Source: an uncultured Clostridia bacterium
GTDB lineage: Bacteria > Bacillota > Clostridia > Christensenellales > UBA1242
Assembly (NCBI GenBank): GCA_947627585.1
Contig: CANQWP010000013.1
Location: 1-13,367, forward strand
DNA length: 13,367 nt
Reading direction: 5' to 3'
In this document: positions 5,693 to 13,140 of the stretch, in pieces
Layout of the letters: each line of letters begins with the position of its first letter
Numbering within the stretch: the stretch's first letter is position 1
The notes under the pieces: generated by a model
Databases searched by the model: none
Seen by the model: only the letters and a program-made list of their open reading frames with translations
What the model was told of the DNA's origin: nothing
Program-made: the position numbers and the translations under genes

Positions 5693-6451
5693 TTATTCTT
5701 CTTCGTCAAAGTCTCGCCTTGACAAAATGTCATTCAACAAAATTTCCCGCGCTTTTGGCGGCAAGTCGCCAATAATTTGCTTAATTTCCTCTTCGCTTTT
5801 GCCTTTCAAAGAATCATAATCAAACTCTTGCAACGCTTTCAAGTCGTCATTGTCAAGATTTTGTGCCTGACGTGGCGGAGGATTCTTGGCCGATTCGTCA
5901 AAATTTCTATCGTTTGAATTTATAAATTCGTCATCATTCAAGTCGTCATCATTCAAGTCGTCATCATCCAAGTCAAGATTGCGCTTCAAAAATTCTTCAT
6001 ATTCCTTAAATTTTTTGTCAATGTCATCGTCATCAATCTCTTCATCGTCATCAAAGCTTTTAAGCTCTTCAAAACCGTCATCTTCCTTCGCATTTTGCCC
6101 ATTTTTTTCATCTTTATGATCCCATGTAAACTCTCCGTCCAAATTGAAAGGGTCAAGATCAAACTTGCATTTTGGCTTTTTCTTTTCGTCCTCAAATTCC
6201 AAAGAAAAATTTTCAAGTTCGCTGTCGGTTTGCTGTGTCACGTCCTCTTTTGAGGCATCCAATTCTTCAATTTTTGTCGCAATTTCTTTGCCTAAAACAG
6301 AGTCTTGTTTCATTTCCAACTTGCTCTCTTCTCTTGCTTTTTGTTTGAGTTTTTCGCCAAGTTTTTGATTTTTCTTGTCCTTAAAAACAAAAAAAGCAAT
6401 TGCGCCAGCGCAAAGCAAAACAATGACAGTGACATAAATTGCAATATACAT
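5693..6451 (-). CDS. Hypothetical acidic single-pass membrane protein
   Basis: A 252-residue protein with no family I recognise. Residues about 3-23 (IAIYVTVIVLLCAGAIAFFVF) form one membrane helix followed by a basic KDKKNQKLGEKLKQKA stretch, which predicts a cytosolic C-terminus. The rest is very acidic, with long Asp/Glu runs between about 80 and 180, and is probably disordered. A short helical C-terminal segment, LPPKAREILLNDILSRRDF, follows. A 15-bp tandem repeat encodes DDDL-type units in the acidic part. The start has GAGAGGTGAAAA just upstream. It sits 56 bases after floA and 66 before yqfC with no clear promoter of its own before it, so it is probably in the floA operon. It may be a lineage-specific partner of the flotillin; no function can be assigned. 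Confidence 0.8.
   Translation of the reverse strand: MYIAIYVTVIVLLCAGAIAFFVFKDKKNQKLGEKLKQKAREESKLEMKQDSVLGKEIATKIEELDASKEDVTQQTDSELENFSLEFEDEKKKPKCKFDLDPFNLDGEFTWDHKDEKNGQNAKEDDGFEELKSFDDDEEIDDDDIDKKFKEYEEFLKRNLDLDDDDLNDDDLNDDEFINSNDRNFDESAKNPPPRQAQNLDNDDLKALQEFDYDSLKGKSEEEIKQIIGDLPPKAREILLNDILSRRDFDEEE
5928..5972 (-). repeat. Three tandem 15-bp repeats inside the acidic protein gene
   Basis: Three copies of TCGTCATCATTCAAG (plus-strand reading) at 5928-5942, 5943-5957 and 5958-5972; the third has one change. The unit is a multiple of three and encodes an LNDDD-like pentapeptide, so changes in copy number keep the frame. Confidence 0.9.
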
Positions 6452-6507
6452 TTTTCACCTCTCAGGAAAAAGTTTTTTGAAGGTTAGAGTGTTTCTTTTC
6501 AAAATTT

Positions 6508-7509
6508 TTAGAATTCATCAAAATTTGATGGATTGTTGTTTGTTTTTCCGCCAATAAGGCGTTGTCTCATCTCCGTGTCGGCGCGCAAATTTTCCATTTT
6601 ATAAAAGTCCAAAACGTCTTTCATTTTTCCTTCTTCAATCGCCTTGACAAGCGCCTCATGGACCTGCATTTCGCTTTCAATCACGCTGATGCGCGCTTCC
6701 TCGGCTTTGGCTTTGTTTTCTTGTTCTAGGGCCATCGCTGCAAGCCTTCTTTGTTCAAGTTGATTTGATGCCATGATGTGTTTTTTCTCAATTTGTTCTT
6801 TTTCAAACACAAGCCCGCGATTGTTGCCAAGGTCAATGTGAATGACGTCCGCCGAAACAAGTTCATATTTGCATTCCTCATCCACGCCCGCGTCAAAAAT
6901 GGTCTTGTCCACAAGTTCCGGTCGCGCCACAAGGTCACTTCCGCGCTCGGTGTTTGCAATTTTTGTGACGACTGCTTCCACAGCGCGAGCAGTGATTGTC
7001 TCTTCCGTTGCGCCGGTCAAAAACTCTTTCAGGTTGACTTTCAAAGTGAGCGAGATCTTGACGTTGACCTCAAAATTGTCCTGCGCCACAGAAGTGATGA
7101 GTGGCAGTTCGATGGTTTTTGGGCTGAGGCATTCGCGCACGACGTCCAAGAGGTCCCGTCCAGAGATGTCCACCGCTTTGGCAAAGTTGAAATCAAAATC
7201 AAGTTTTGCCGCTTTTGTCGCGTTCAGTCCTTCAACGATTTTCAGTGGATGTCCGCCACTTGTCAAAGCCATTTCAAGGTCAAAGAGTGTGATGCCAAGG
7301 TGTGATTTTTTTGCCAAAACAAAAGCGTTCACAACCTGTTTTGTGTCAACTTTTCGAAGCCTCATGCCAATAAGTTTGAAAGCGCCGACAAAGCAGCCCG
7401 AGAAAAACGCAGAAAAATATGCTCTGCACGGCAACAAACAAAAGAAAATCACCAAAAGTGCCAAAGCGACCGCGCCCAAAACGATTCCAACAATTGCGCC
7501 AGCGTTCAT
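6508..7509 (-). CDS. floA: Flotillin-like protein FloA
   Basis: A 333-residue bacterial flotillin (YqfA family) that scaffolds functional membrane microdomains. The N-terminal hydrophobic hairpin at about 5-28 and 30-48 anchors it without a classical signal. The SPFH-like region follows (about 50-200: FDLEMALTSGGHPLKIVEGL, then VNVKISLTLKVNLKEFLTGA). A Glu/Ala-rich coiled coil runs over about 235-300 with QENKAKAEEARISVIESEMQ, and the C-terminal tail is NNNPSNFDEF. The ATG at 7507-7509 follows a GGGAGC site. It heads an apparent operon with the acidic membrane protein, yqfC and yqfD, from a strong promoter just upstream. The NfeD-like gene that often precedes floA is absent here. Confidence 0.96.
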   Translation of the reverse strand: MNAGAIVGIVLGAVALALLVIFFCLLPCRAYFSAFFSGCFVGAFKLIGMRLRKVDTKQVVNAFVLAKKSHLGITLFDLEMALTSGGHPLKIVEGLNATKAAKLDFDFNFAKAVDISGRDLLDVVRECLSPKTIELPLITSVAQDNFEVNVKISLTLKVNLKEFLTGATEETITARAVEAVVTKIANTERGSDLVARPELVDKTIFDAGVDEECKYELVSADVIHIDLGNNRGLVFEKEQIEKKHIMASNQLEQRRLAAMALEQENKAKAEEARISVIESEMQVHEALVKAIEEGKMKDVLDFYKMENLRADTEMRQRLIGGKTNNNPSNFDEF

Positions 7510-7539
7510 ATGAAAGCTCCCTTACTTTTTTATGAAGAA

Positions 7540-7568
7540 ATTATATCACATTCTTCCGCTCTTTTCAA
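7540..7568 (-). promoter_or_regulatory. Promoter of the floA operon
   Basis: -35 TTGAAA (7563-7568), 17-base spacer, perfect -10 TATAAT (7540-7545) with the TGTGA extension. The predicted start is near 7533, about 24 bases before the floA ATG. Confidence 0.8.
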
Positions 7569-7578
7569 GACCCAAAAC

Positions 7579-7607
7579 AAAAAAAGTGCAAGTTTTTGTT
7601 TGCACTT
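7579..7607 (-). terminator. Intrinsic terminator of the first lipoprotein gene
   Basis: The stem AAGTGCAA (7584-7591) with TTGCACTT (7600-7607) has an 8-base loop. On the minus strand it is followed by seven T (A-run 7579-7585 on the plus strand). The lipoprotein stop TAA (7606-7608) overlaps the first bases of the stem. Confidence 0.85.
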
Positions 7608-9693
7608 ATTTTTTGATTTTGTTCGACTCTTTCATGGTCACAAATTCAGCGCAGACTTTGAAGGAATAGTCAACATCGGCATCTGCCATTCCGCCTTTTT
7701 TCTCGATGTTGAAATAGACCTCAATAAAGTCGCAGCCATCTTCTCCAGCAAACTTATCCGGGTCCAGCGTGCCAAAGAAGCCCGAGGCCGATTTGTTGAA
7801 GGTGTAATAATCTTTTGCTTCCGACCCACCGTTGATGTGAATGCGCTTGACGTCGTCGCCATCGATTGTCGTTCCGTTTGCAAACGCATCAATTGCGGTT
7901 GGGCTGGTGAATTTGGTCTTGATTTGCGGCCTTTCTTTGCTGTTTTTGTCAAACGGAATGCACCCGGCGGTGTCGGTGTTTGAAAACTGAATCATATGGT
8001 CGTCAACATCTTTGTTATATTGTGGGCTCAGCCTGCCATAGTCTTCATATTTTGGAAAGCACCCAAACTTGATTTCCTTCTTCACCTCGTTGTTGGCGAT
8101 GTAGGCATTTGCCTCATGGTCATAATATCGAAAGCCCACATTGATCGTGATGGACTCTGCGTGGGTCTTTCCCTTTGCATTTGGCTGACTTTCTGCGAGC
8201 GTTTTGCTGACGCCGTCCCAATATTCGAAATAAAGGGTGATGTCGCTCAAAAACAGTGGGTCTTTTGGGTCCAATTCCGCTTCAAGCGGCATAAAGATGA
8301 TGCTTTGATATTCCGCCGCTTCAATCAAGTGGAACTTGTCATCGTCGCTATAGTTGTCCAGCCTGTCGCCGCTCACGTATTGCTCAAAATAGTTGCCTCG
8401 ATAGTCCGTGATGTCCGAAGCGAGATATGGCTGGTCAAGGTGAAGTTGCCCGTCGCCCTCGCCGCCAATTGGGGCTTTTGTGCAGGCATAGTTCACCACG
8501 TTTTTCACAATTTGTTCATAGTTTCGGTTGAAAGTCAGTGTGTTTGAATCAACTTTGACCGTAAATTTCCCGCCGGCGTTGTCGCCCGTTCCCCAAGCAG
8601 CCTCGCCAATCACTTTGTCTTTGATGAAGCGTTCAATTTGTTCAATGTTGTTTCCCGGTCCAAACTTTTCGCCCGTCAGCCCAACATACGTTCCAATTTT
8701 TTCATAGAGCGCTTTGGCTCTTCCGAGCGCCGATTCCCCGCCGTCCTTCTGCTTGTAGGAGACCGAAATCTTCTCGTTCCCCCAGCCGCCGACCGTCACG
8801 TTTTCCACAACTCCGGTCGTTGGGTCCGTGTCAACATAGAAGTCAAAATAAGGCGCATCGGCAGTTTCTTGGCCATTTTCGTCAACATAGTCATATCCCA
8901 GCACAAACATATATGTGGCATATTCCAGCGCATCTTGGAAGAAGTTTTTGGCGTCATCTTCCCCTTCTTCTTTGCCGTTCACCGCTTGATAATATGGGGA
9001 AGAATAATATTTTGAATTTTCTTCTTCGCCCTTCAATTCGCCCTCATAATAAAATTCTGGGAAAGCAGGGATTGTCGCATCGCTAGAATAAATATCAGTC
9101 CAACTACTTCTAAAATCTTTATCAAATTCAAACGAAAGATCGTCCAACTTTGAATAGTTTGGTGCATTATCCGCCAAACCGCCTGTCATGAAAATGATTT
9201 TTTGGTCGGTTTCGTCATATGGTATTGTCCATTCCCAAGGCCTGCTTGCATCCAGTGTGATTGTGACACGGTCATTTGTGTTTTGAACACTTTTTATTGT
9301 ATATCTCAAACTATCATAAAGATAATATTTGTCATTTTCATCATCACTTCCAAAAGTTCTGCCATTGATTTGGTTCAAATCTTTGAAAAAGGTTTCTTCT
9401 TGTTTTGGATCAAAGACTTGTGGAACATCGGGTTTTTCATAAATATTATATAATCCGTACAATATTTCTCTAGCAAATTCATTATAATAATTGACCGAAT
9501 TTTCCCCGACTGCTTCACCAAAATCATATTCCGTAGGCTTTGAAAGCACTTTCACTCCCTCCATGGACAAAACTTCGCCAAAAGAGTTGTCCATATCGTC
9601 GTCAAAATCATCCGGCCCGCCATCGCCACAGCCGACAAAGAACAACATGCATAAGCATAAGAAAATCGCCAAAAAACCTTTCTTCTTTTTCAT
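7606..9693 (-). CDS. Large lipoprotein, function unknown (695 aa)
   Basis: A 695-residue predicted lipoprotein with no family I recognise. Residues 1-22 form a type II signal peptide: four Lys, a hydrophobic core, then FFVGC with Cys22 as the lipidation site, followed by a GDGGPDDFDDDMDN tether. The body is rich in Asp, Tyr, Phe and Gly with many short beta-prone segments, as in surface or substrate-binding proteins. No catalytic motif is visible. The start at 9691-9693 is chosen because it begins the signal peptide. The longer frame back to about 9729 adds a non-signal extension lying over the promoter region. There is no Shine-Dalgarno sequence, and the -10 is so close that the mRNA may be almost leaderless. 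It follows a second lipoprotein gene separated by a terminator, so the two are separately transcribed. Confidence 0.85.
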   Translation of the reverse strand: MKKKKGFLAIFLCLCMLFFVGCGDGGPDDFDDDMDNSFGEVLSMEGVKVLSKPTEYDFGEAVGENSVNYYNEFAREILYGLYNIYEKPDVPQVFDPKQEETFFKDLNQINGRTFGSDDENDKYYLYDSLRYTIKSVQNTNDRVTITLDASRPWEWTIPYDETDQKIIFMTGGLADNAPNYSKLDDLSFEFDKDFRSSWTDIYSSDATIPAFPEFYYEGELKGEEENSKYYSSPYYQAVNGKEEGEDDAKNFFQDALEYATYMFVLGYDYVDENGQETADAPYFDFYVDTDPTTGVVENVTVGGWGNEKISVSYKQKDGGESALGRAKALYEKIGTYVGLTGEKFGPGNNIEQIERFIKDKVIGEAAWGTGDNAGGKFTVKVDSNTLTFNRNYEQIVKNVVNYACTKAPIGGEGDGQLHLDQPYLASDITDYRGNYFEQYVSGDRLDNYSDDDKFHLIEAAEYQSIIFMPLEAELDPKDPLFLSDITLYFEYWDGVSKTLAESQPNAKGKTHAESITINVGFRYYDHEANAYIANNEVKKEIKFGCFPKYEDYGRLSPQYNKDVDDHMIQFSNTDTAGCIPFDKNSKERPQIKTKFTSPTAIDAFANGTTIDGDDVKRIHINGGSEAKDYYTFNKSASGFFGTLDPDKFAGEDGCDFIEVYFNIEKKGGMADADVDYSFKVCAEFVTMKESNKIKK

Positions 9694-9699
9694 ATCATT

Positions 9700-9730
9700 T
9701 ATCTTATCACATTTAACAAAAAAAAACAAG
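9700..9730 (-). promoter_or_regulatory. Possible promoter of the first lipoprotein gene
   Basis: On the minus strand an extended -10 TGTGATAAGAT lies seven bases before the ATG. The -35 is weak (TTGTTT at 17-base spacing, inside the T-run of the upstream terminator). The predicted +1 falls one base before the start codon. Confidence 0.45.
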
Positions 9731-9749
9731 GAATTTTAATTATTCCTTG
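9718..9749 (-). terminator. Intrinsic terminator of the second lipoprotein gene
   Basis: A perfect 8-bp stem, CAAGGAAT (9727-9734) with ATTCCTTG (9742-9749), has a 7-base loop. On the minus strand it is followed by nine T. The stop TAA of the second lipoprotein (9740-9742) lies at the arm/loop junction, so the last codons Lys-Glu-stop are part of the hairpin. Confidence 0.88.
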
Positions 9750-11338
9750 CTTAATTTTGCATTCGTGCCAATGGTCATTATTGGTTTTGAAAATAGAGTA
9801 TTGTTTTCTTTAGAGATATCCGCAAGGTTATTTACCCCATATCCAATTTTCCATTTGCCCTCTTGGTTTTGCAAAACATTTTGTAATGGTCCATCCCCGG
9901 CAACCAGTCCGCGTACACCATCCACCTTAATTAAAGATATGTTCCCATTTTGCCTCATAAGATAATACTGACCCCATGATCTGCCATATCCGTCATCTCC
10001 TAAATTGGTTGGTCCCATCGGCGTTTTAAATGCAAACAATATTTCCGCTCCGTTATAACTTGGGTCGCTCGCATCCTTTTCTTTGTGATATTTTTCAAAA
10101 ACATTCTTTGTCAAAGTCTCAAATTCTTGTTTGTGAGCGGTTGCATAGTCTTGGTCAAGAGTTGTATATTCCAAATCTATTTTTGAAATTGTTGATAAAA
10201 GGTCTCTTTCCTCTCTTGTAATAAGAAATTGAGTAAACTCGTCTTTAGTTAAAGATTGTTTGTTCGCCGAAAAATCGTCCCAACCCCAAATGTGTCGGGC
10301 TTCAAAACTGTTGCCTTCTGGGTTGTCAAGAATATATCCAAATTCAAGTTTATCTTTGGCTGGATTTACAAAAATTATTTCACGGACTTTGTTGTCGTTT
10401 ACTCTTGCAAACACTGGCCTTCCAAACTGATTGTCAACATGGTTGCCGCTTGCATCGGTCATTTCATTTTTCAGCCATGGCTCAAGCACATCTTTGATGG
10501 CTTTCACATTCCAAACAGTTTCGCCGTTTTCGGTTTTGAAAATGTTTTCGTTTTGGACCGTGTCGTCTTTCACATTCGCCGGCAAGGTCACTGTTGTTGT
10601 TCCGACTTTGCTGACGGCCATGTTTGTGGTCGTGAGCCCGCTTTTCATCTTCACGCTCATGTCATCTTGGTCAAAGTTTGCTTCAATTTGCGTCAAAGCC
10701 GGCGCTCCCTGAGAGGTTGTGGTCACTTCGCCCAAAAGCAAGTTTGAACTATCGTCAAAAGATTTCCAAGTGACATCTTCAAGCGCGTCAGTCACCGTTG
10801 ACAGCACATGGTCAATTGTCGTGTCTTCTTCTGCAAAATTTTTGTGCCAAACATTGTCCTCTTTGAGTTCATACACAAAATTTTCGCCATTTTCGTCCGA
10901 CAAATAGGTCACTTCGTTGTTGCTGTCATACTTCAATTTGTCGCCAGCAAACTCTGCAGTGATTTTTTGCAACGGCCTTTCCAAAGTGTAAGTGAAATTT
11001 TTGCCCGTTGTGAATTTTTGCACAAACGCATCAAACTCGGCTTCTGCCTCTGCCAAAGTTTTCTTTTCTGTGACGGGCGGTGTCACCGGTTCGTCCGGCT
11101 CTTTATCCGGATTTTTGTCCGGATTTTGAACATCTGGCTCTTTGTCTGGGTCTTTGGTCGGATCTTGAATGTCAGGATCTTTGTCTTTGTCCGGGTCATA
11201 ACTTGGGTCAACAATCGGCGGTTTGTCAGGATCGATATCTTTGCCGCTATCTCCACAGCCAGCAAAGCCAAATCCAACACCTGCAATCATTCCAACACTG
11301 AGCCCCAAAGCCATAAGTTTTTTCACAAATTTGTTCAT
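9740..11338 (-). CDS. Lipoprotein with Asp/Pro-rich linker, function unknown (532 aa)
   Basis: A 532-residue predicted lipoprotein, family not recognised. The signal peptide (1-27) has a Lys-rich start, a Gly/Ala/Val core and GFAGC with lipidated Cys28. Residues about 35-90 form a low-complexity linker of DPDK, DPTK and NPDK-type units (DNA 11069-11236), a likely spacer lifting the rest away from the membrane. The body (about 93-532) contains several beta-strand-like repeats of the YELKEDNVWHKNF and FVNPAKDKLEFGYIL kind, without catalytic residues I can name. The ATG at 11336-11338 follows GGGGGAGAGAAA; the 35-residue upstream extension is rejected because it would hide the signal peptide. 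It has its own promoter, a structured leader of about 77 bases, and a terminator at its stop codon. Confidence 0.87.
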   Translation of the reverse strand: MNKFVKKLMALGLSVGMIAGVGFGFAGCGDSGKDIDPDKPPIVDPSYDPDKDKDPDIQDPTKDPDKEPDVQNPDKNPDKEPDEPVTPPVTEKKTLAEAEAEFDAFVQKFTTGKNFTYTLERPLQKITAEFAGDKLKYDSNNEVTYLSDENGENFVYELKEDNVWHKNFAEEDTTIDHVLSTVTDALEDVTWKSFDDSSNLLLGEVTTTSQGAPALTQIEANFDQDDMSVKMKSGLTTTNMAVSKVGTTTVTLPANVKDDTVQNENIFKTENGETVWNVKAIKDVLEPWLKNEMTDASGNHVDNQFGRPVFARVNDNKVREIIFVNPAKDKLEFGYILDNPEGNSFEARHIWGWDDFSANKQSLTKDEFTQFLITREERDLLSTISKIDLEYTTLDQDYATAHKQEFETLTKNVFEKYHKEKDASDPSYNGAEILFAFKTPMGPTNLGDDGYGRSWGQYYLMRQNGNISLIKVDGVRGLVAGDGPLQNVLQNQEGKWKIGYGVNNLADISKENNTLFSKPIMTIGTNAKLSKE

Positions 11339-11359
11339 TTTCTCTCCCCCAAAACCTTT

Positions 11360-11409
11360 GAAATTCGCCACAAGCATGTCACAATTCCATGCAAAATTTC
11401 GCGAATTTC
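11360..11409 (-). promoter_or_regulatory. Structured 5' leader of the second lipoprotein gene
   Basis: Two nested stems lie in the predicted untranslated leader. The outer stem pairs 11360-11368 with 11401-11409 (9 bp, GAAATTCGC with GCGAATTTC, perfect). The inner stem pairs 11374-11378 with 11388-11392 (GCATG with CATGC), with a 9-base loop. It ends about 20 bases before the ATG, with the SD between. It matches no riboswitch class I know; a regulatory role is inference. Confidence 0.45.
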
Positions 11410-11421
11410 TTAATATAATAT

Positions 11422-11450
11422 ATTCTATCACACATATTTGCAAAATGCAA
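11422..11450 (-). promoter_or_regulatory. Promoter of the second lipoprotein gene
   Basis: Extended -10 TGTGATAGAAT (hexamer 11422-11427), 17-base spacer, weak -35 TTGCAT (11445-11450). Predicted start near 11415. Confidence 0.6.
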
Positions 11451-11495
11451 TAGTTTTTTTCAAAAAAATGTCTCTTTCCAAAATTTTACAAAAAT

Positions 11496-12386
11496 TCACT
11501 CCCCCAAGCGCATGAAAAAGAAAAGATATTGCTGCGCAAAGCCGGACAAAAGCCCAAATTCGTCAGTCAAAAAGTGTCTAATTTTTTCGCGCGAAATCAC
11601 GTTTTGTTGCAAAAAAGCCGGGTTTTTTGCGTTTTTTTGAACATTCCTCACAAATGCGCTGTCGCCATAAAACTTCCAAAACATTTTCTCGATCCATGTG
11701 TCCACCGGAAAAACATCTCCGCGCCCGTATCCAAACAAAAGAATGCAGTCCGCCACTTTCGGCCCAACGCCGGCAAGCGAAACGAGTTTTGAGCGAAGTT
11801 CGCTTGTAGGAAATTGTTGCCACTCAGCCAGCGTGTTTTCATCAATTTGCCTCACAACCTTGAAAAGATATTTTGCACGATAGCCCGCCCCCAAATCGGC
11901 GAAATCTTTTTCCGTGGCGGTCAAAAGTTGCTCGCGCGTTGGAAAAGCATAAAAATCACCCATTCTTGTGCCGAATTTTTCACGCAGTCTTCCCAAAATC
12001 AGCTGAATGCGCTTGATGTTGTTGTTCGCCGAAATGATGAACTCAATTGTCGTCTCAAACAAATCTTGCTTCAAAATTCTTATGCCGTGCCCGAATTTGA
12101 CCGGTTCTTTCATGATATCGTGCGTGCTTAAATTCTTTTTGATTTTTGCATAATCGGTTTTCAAATCAAAAAAGTTTTCGAAATATTCCGGCGCACCAGT
12201 CTGGATAAAACACCCTCCCGCTTTTTCAAAAATGAACGCTTTTTTGTCTTTTGAAAGCACCTCCCAAATGTTGTCCCCCAGTTTTTTATATGCAAAAATT
12301 TGGCCGCACTCCAAAATATGCGCCGGCAAAAAGTCGTCGCTGCCAAAAATTTCAATTCCTTTTCCGCTCACAATTTGATATTTCAT
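11496..12386 (-). CDS. ogg: 8-oxoguanine DNA glycosylase/AP lyase (OGG1 type)
   Basis: A 296-residue bifunctional DNA repair enzyme that excises 8-oxoguanine opposite cytosine. The N-terminal OGG domain has the FDLKTDY motif (73-79). The HhH-GPD domain has AGYRAKYL (167-174), the hairpin-helix-hairpin LAGVGPKVADCILLFGYGRG with catalytic Lys210, and PVDTWI with Asp229. These correspond to Lys249 and Asp268 of human OGG1. Length fits a bacterial OGG1-like protein rather than the shorter Ogg2. The ATG at 12384-12386 begins the conserved fold; the upstream frame adds a non-conserved stretch. The ribosome binding site is weak (ACGAAAG). A promoter of its own lies upstream, and no clear terminator follows the stop. 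Confidence 0.95.
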   Translation of the reverse strand: MKYQIVSGKGIEIFGSDDFLPAHILECGQIFAYKKLGDNIWEVLSKDKKAFIFEKAGGCFIQTGAPEYFENFFDLKTDYAKIKKNLSTHDIMKEPVKFGHGIRILKQDLFETTIEFIISANNNIKRIQLILGRLREKFGTRMGDFYAFPTREQLLTATEKDFADLGAGYRAKYLFKVVRQIDENTLAEWQQFPTSELRSKLVSLAGVGPKVADCILLFGYGRGDVFPVDTWIEKMFWKFYGDSAFVRNVQKNAKNPAFLQQNVISREKIRHFLTDEFGLLSGFAQQYLFFFMRLGE

Positions 12387-12406
12387 CTTTCGTAAACCTA
12401 TGTTCA

Positions 12407-12435
12407 ATTTTAGCACAAAAATCCTGCAAAATCAA
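12407..12435 (-). promoter_or_regulatory. Promoter of the ogg gene
   Basis: -35 TTGATT (12430-12435), 17-base spacer, -10 TAAAAT (12407-12412) with TGC extension. The predicted start is near 12400, leaving a leader of about 14 bases. Confidence 0.65.
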
Positions 12436-12500
12436 GTGAAAGCTGATCACTATTACAATAAAAAGCTTTGCCTGAAATCTTTAAAATTAAAAATTAACAT

Positions 12501-12526
12501 AAAAAAAGAGCGAATTTCGCCCTTTT
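12501..12526 (-). terminator. Terminator of rplU-prp-rpmA
   Basis: The stem AAAAGAGCG (12504-12512) pairs with CGCCCTTTT (12518-12526) through one G-T pair, with a 5-base loop. On the minus strand it ends in seven T. It lies about 20 bases after the rpmA stop. Confidence 0.85.
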
Positions 12527-12544
12527 GTTGAATTCTTTTCATGC

Positions 12545-12820
12545 TCATTCTGCCACAACAGAAACAACATTTTTGCCATTGCTCTTTTCAAACACAACTT
12601 TGCCGTCTTTGAGAGCAAAAAGAGTGTAGTCCTTTCCAAGACCAACATTTGTGCCAGGATAAACCTCTGTTCCGCGCTGGCGAACAATGATTGACCCAGC
12701 GGTCACGGTCTCTCCGGCATACGCTTTCACGCCAAGACGTTTGCTTTGGCTGTCGCGGCCGTTTTTGGTGCTTCCGCCACCCTTTTTATGAGCAAAAAGC
12801 TGAATATCAAACAATATCAT
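12545..12820 (-). CDS. rpmA: 50S ribosomal protein L27
   Basis: A 91-residue L27, which reaches into the peptidyl-transferase centre with its N-terminus. The signature HKKGGGSTKNGRDSQSKRLG and the body IVRQRGTEVYPGTNVGLGKD are clear. The N-terminal extension MILFDIQLF precedes AHKKG, matching the Bacillota form in which the protease Prp removes the first nine residues after a Phe. The ATG at 12818-12820 lies inside the end of prp (14-base overlap, different frame) and has GGAGG nine bases upstream within prp. Confidence 0.98.
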   Translation of the reverse strand: MILFDIQLFAHKKGGGSTKNGRDSQSKRLGVKAYAGETVTAGSIIVRQRGTEVYPGTNVGLGKDYTLFALKDGKVVFEKSNGKNVVSVVAE

Positions 12821-13136
12821 CTTTTTTAACCTCCAATTTCACATTTTTTGCGTAACTTTCCGCCAATTTTTCAAAAGTTTTTTCCATTGCTCCAAGAATT
12901 GCCTGTGCGCCTTCGCATTCCTCCCCTTCCAAAATTTTGAAAGACAAAAAGCCTTCGCGAATTTCTTTTTCAAGAGGAAGTTCCAAAACTTCTTCCAAGC
13001 CCACAAGAGCCATTTGCGAAGCGGTGGAGACTGCGCTGCACACAATGTCCTGACCCTTTTCTGCAAAGTTGCAATGCCCTTTGATTTGACAAGCGTAAAT
13101 CACGCCGTTTTTCTTAAACAAAAAAACTTTTGTCAT
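12807..13136 (-). CDS. prp: Ribosomal-processing cysteine protease Prp
   Basis: A 109-residue cysteine protease that trims the N-terminus of L27. The active-site pattern GH(x8)DIVCSAVS is present, with catalytic His21 and Cys33. It lies between rplU and rpmA, its standard place, and the extended L27 beside it is its expected substrate. Only four bases separate it from the rplU stop and no strong SD precedes it, which suggests coupling to rplU translation. Confidence 0.96.
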   Translation of the reverse strand: MTKVFLFKKNGVIYACQIKGHCNFAEKGQDIVCSAVSTASQMALVGLEEVLELPLEKEIREGFLSFKILEGEECEGAQAILGAMEKTFEKLAESYAKNVKLEVKKDDIV

Positions 13137-13140
13137 TTTT

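Noticed and set aside
6842..7513. Plus-strand open frame opposite floA
   Set aside because: Shadow of floA; Ser/Thr-rich low-complexity translation with no start signal.
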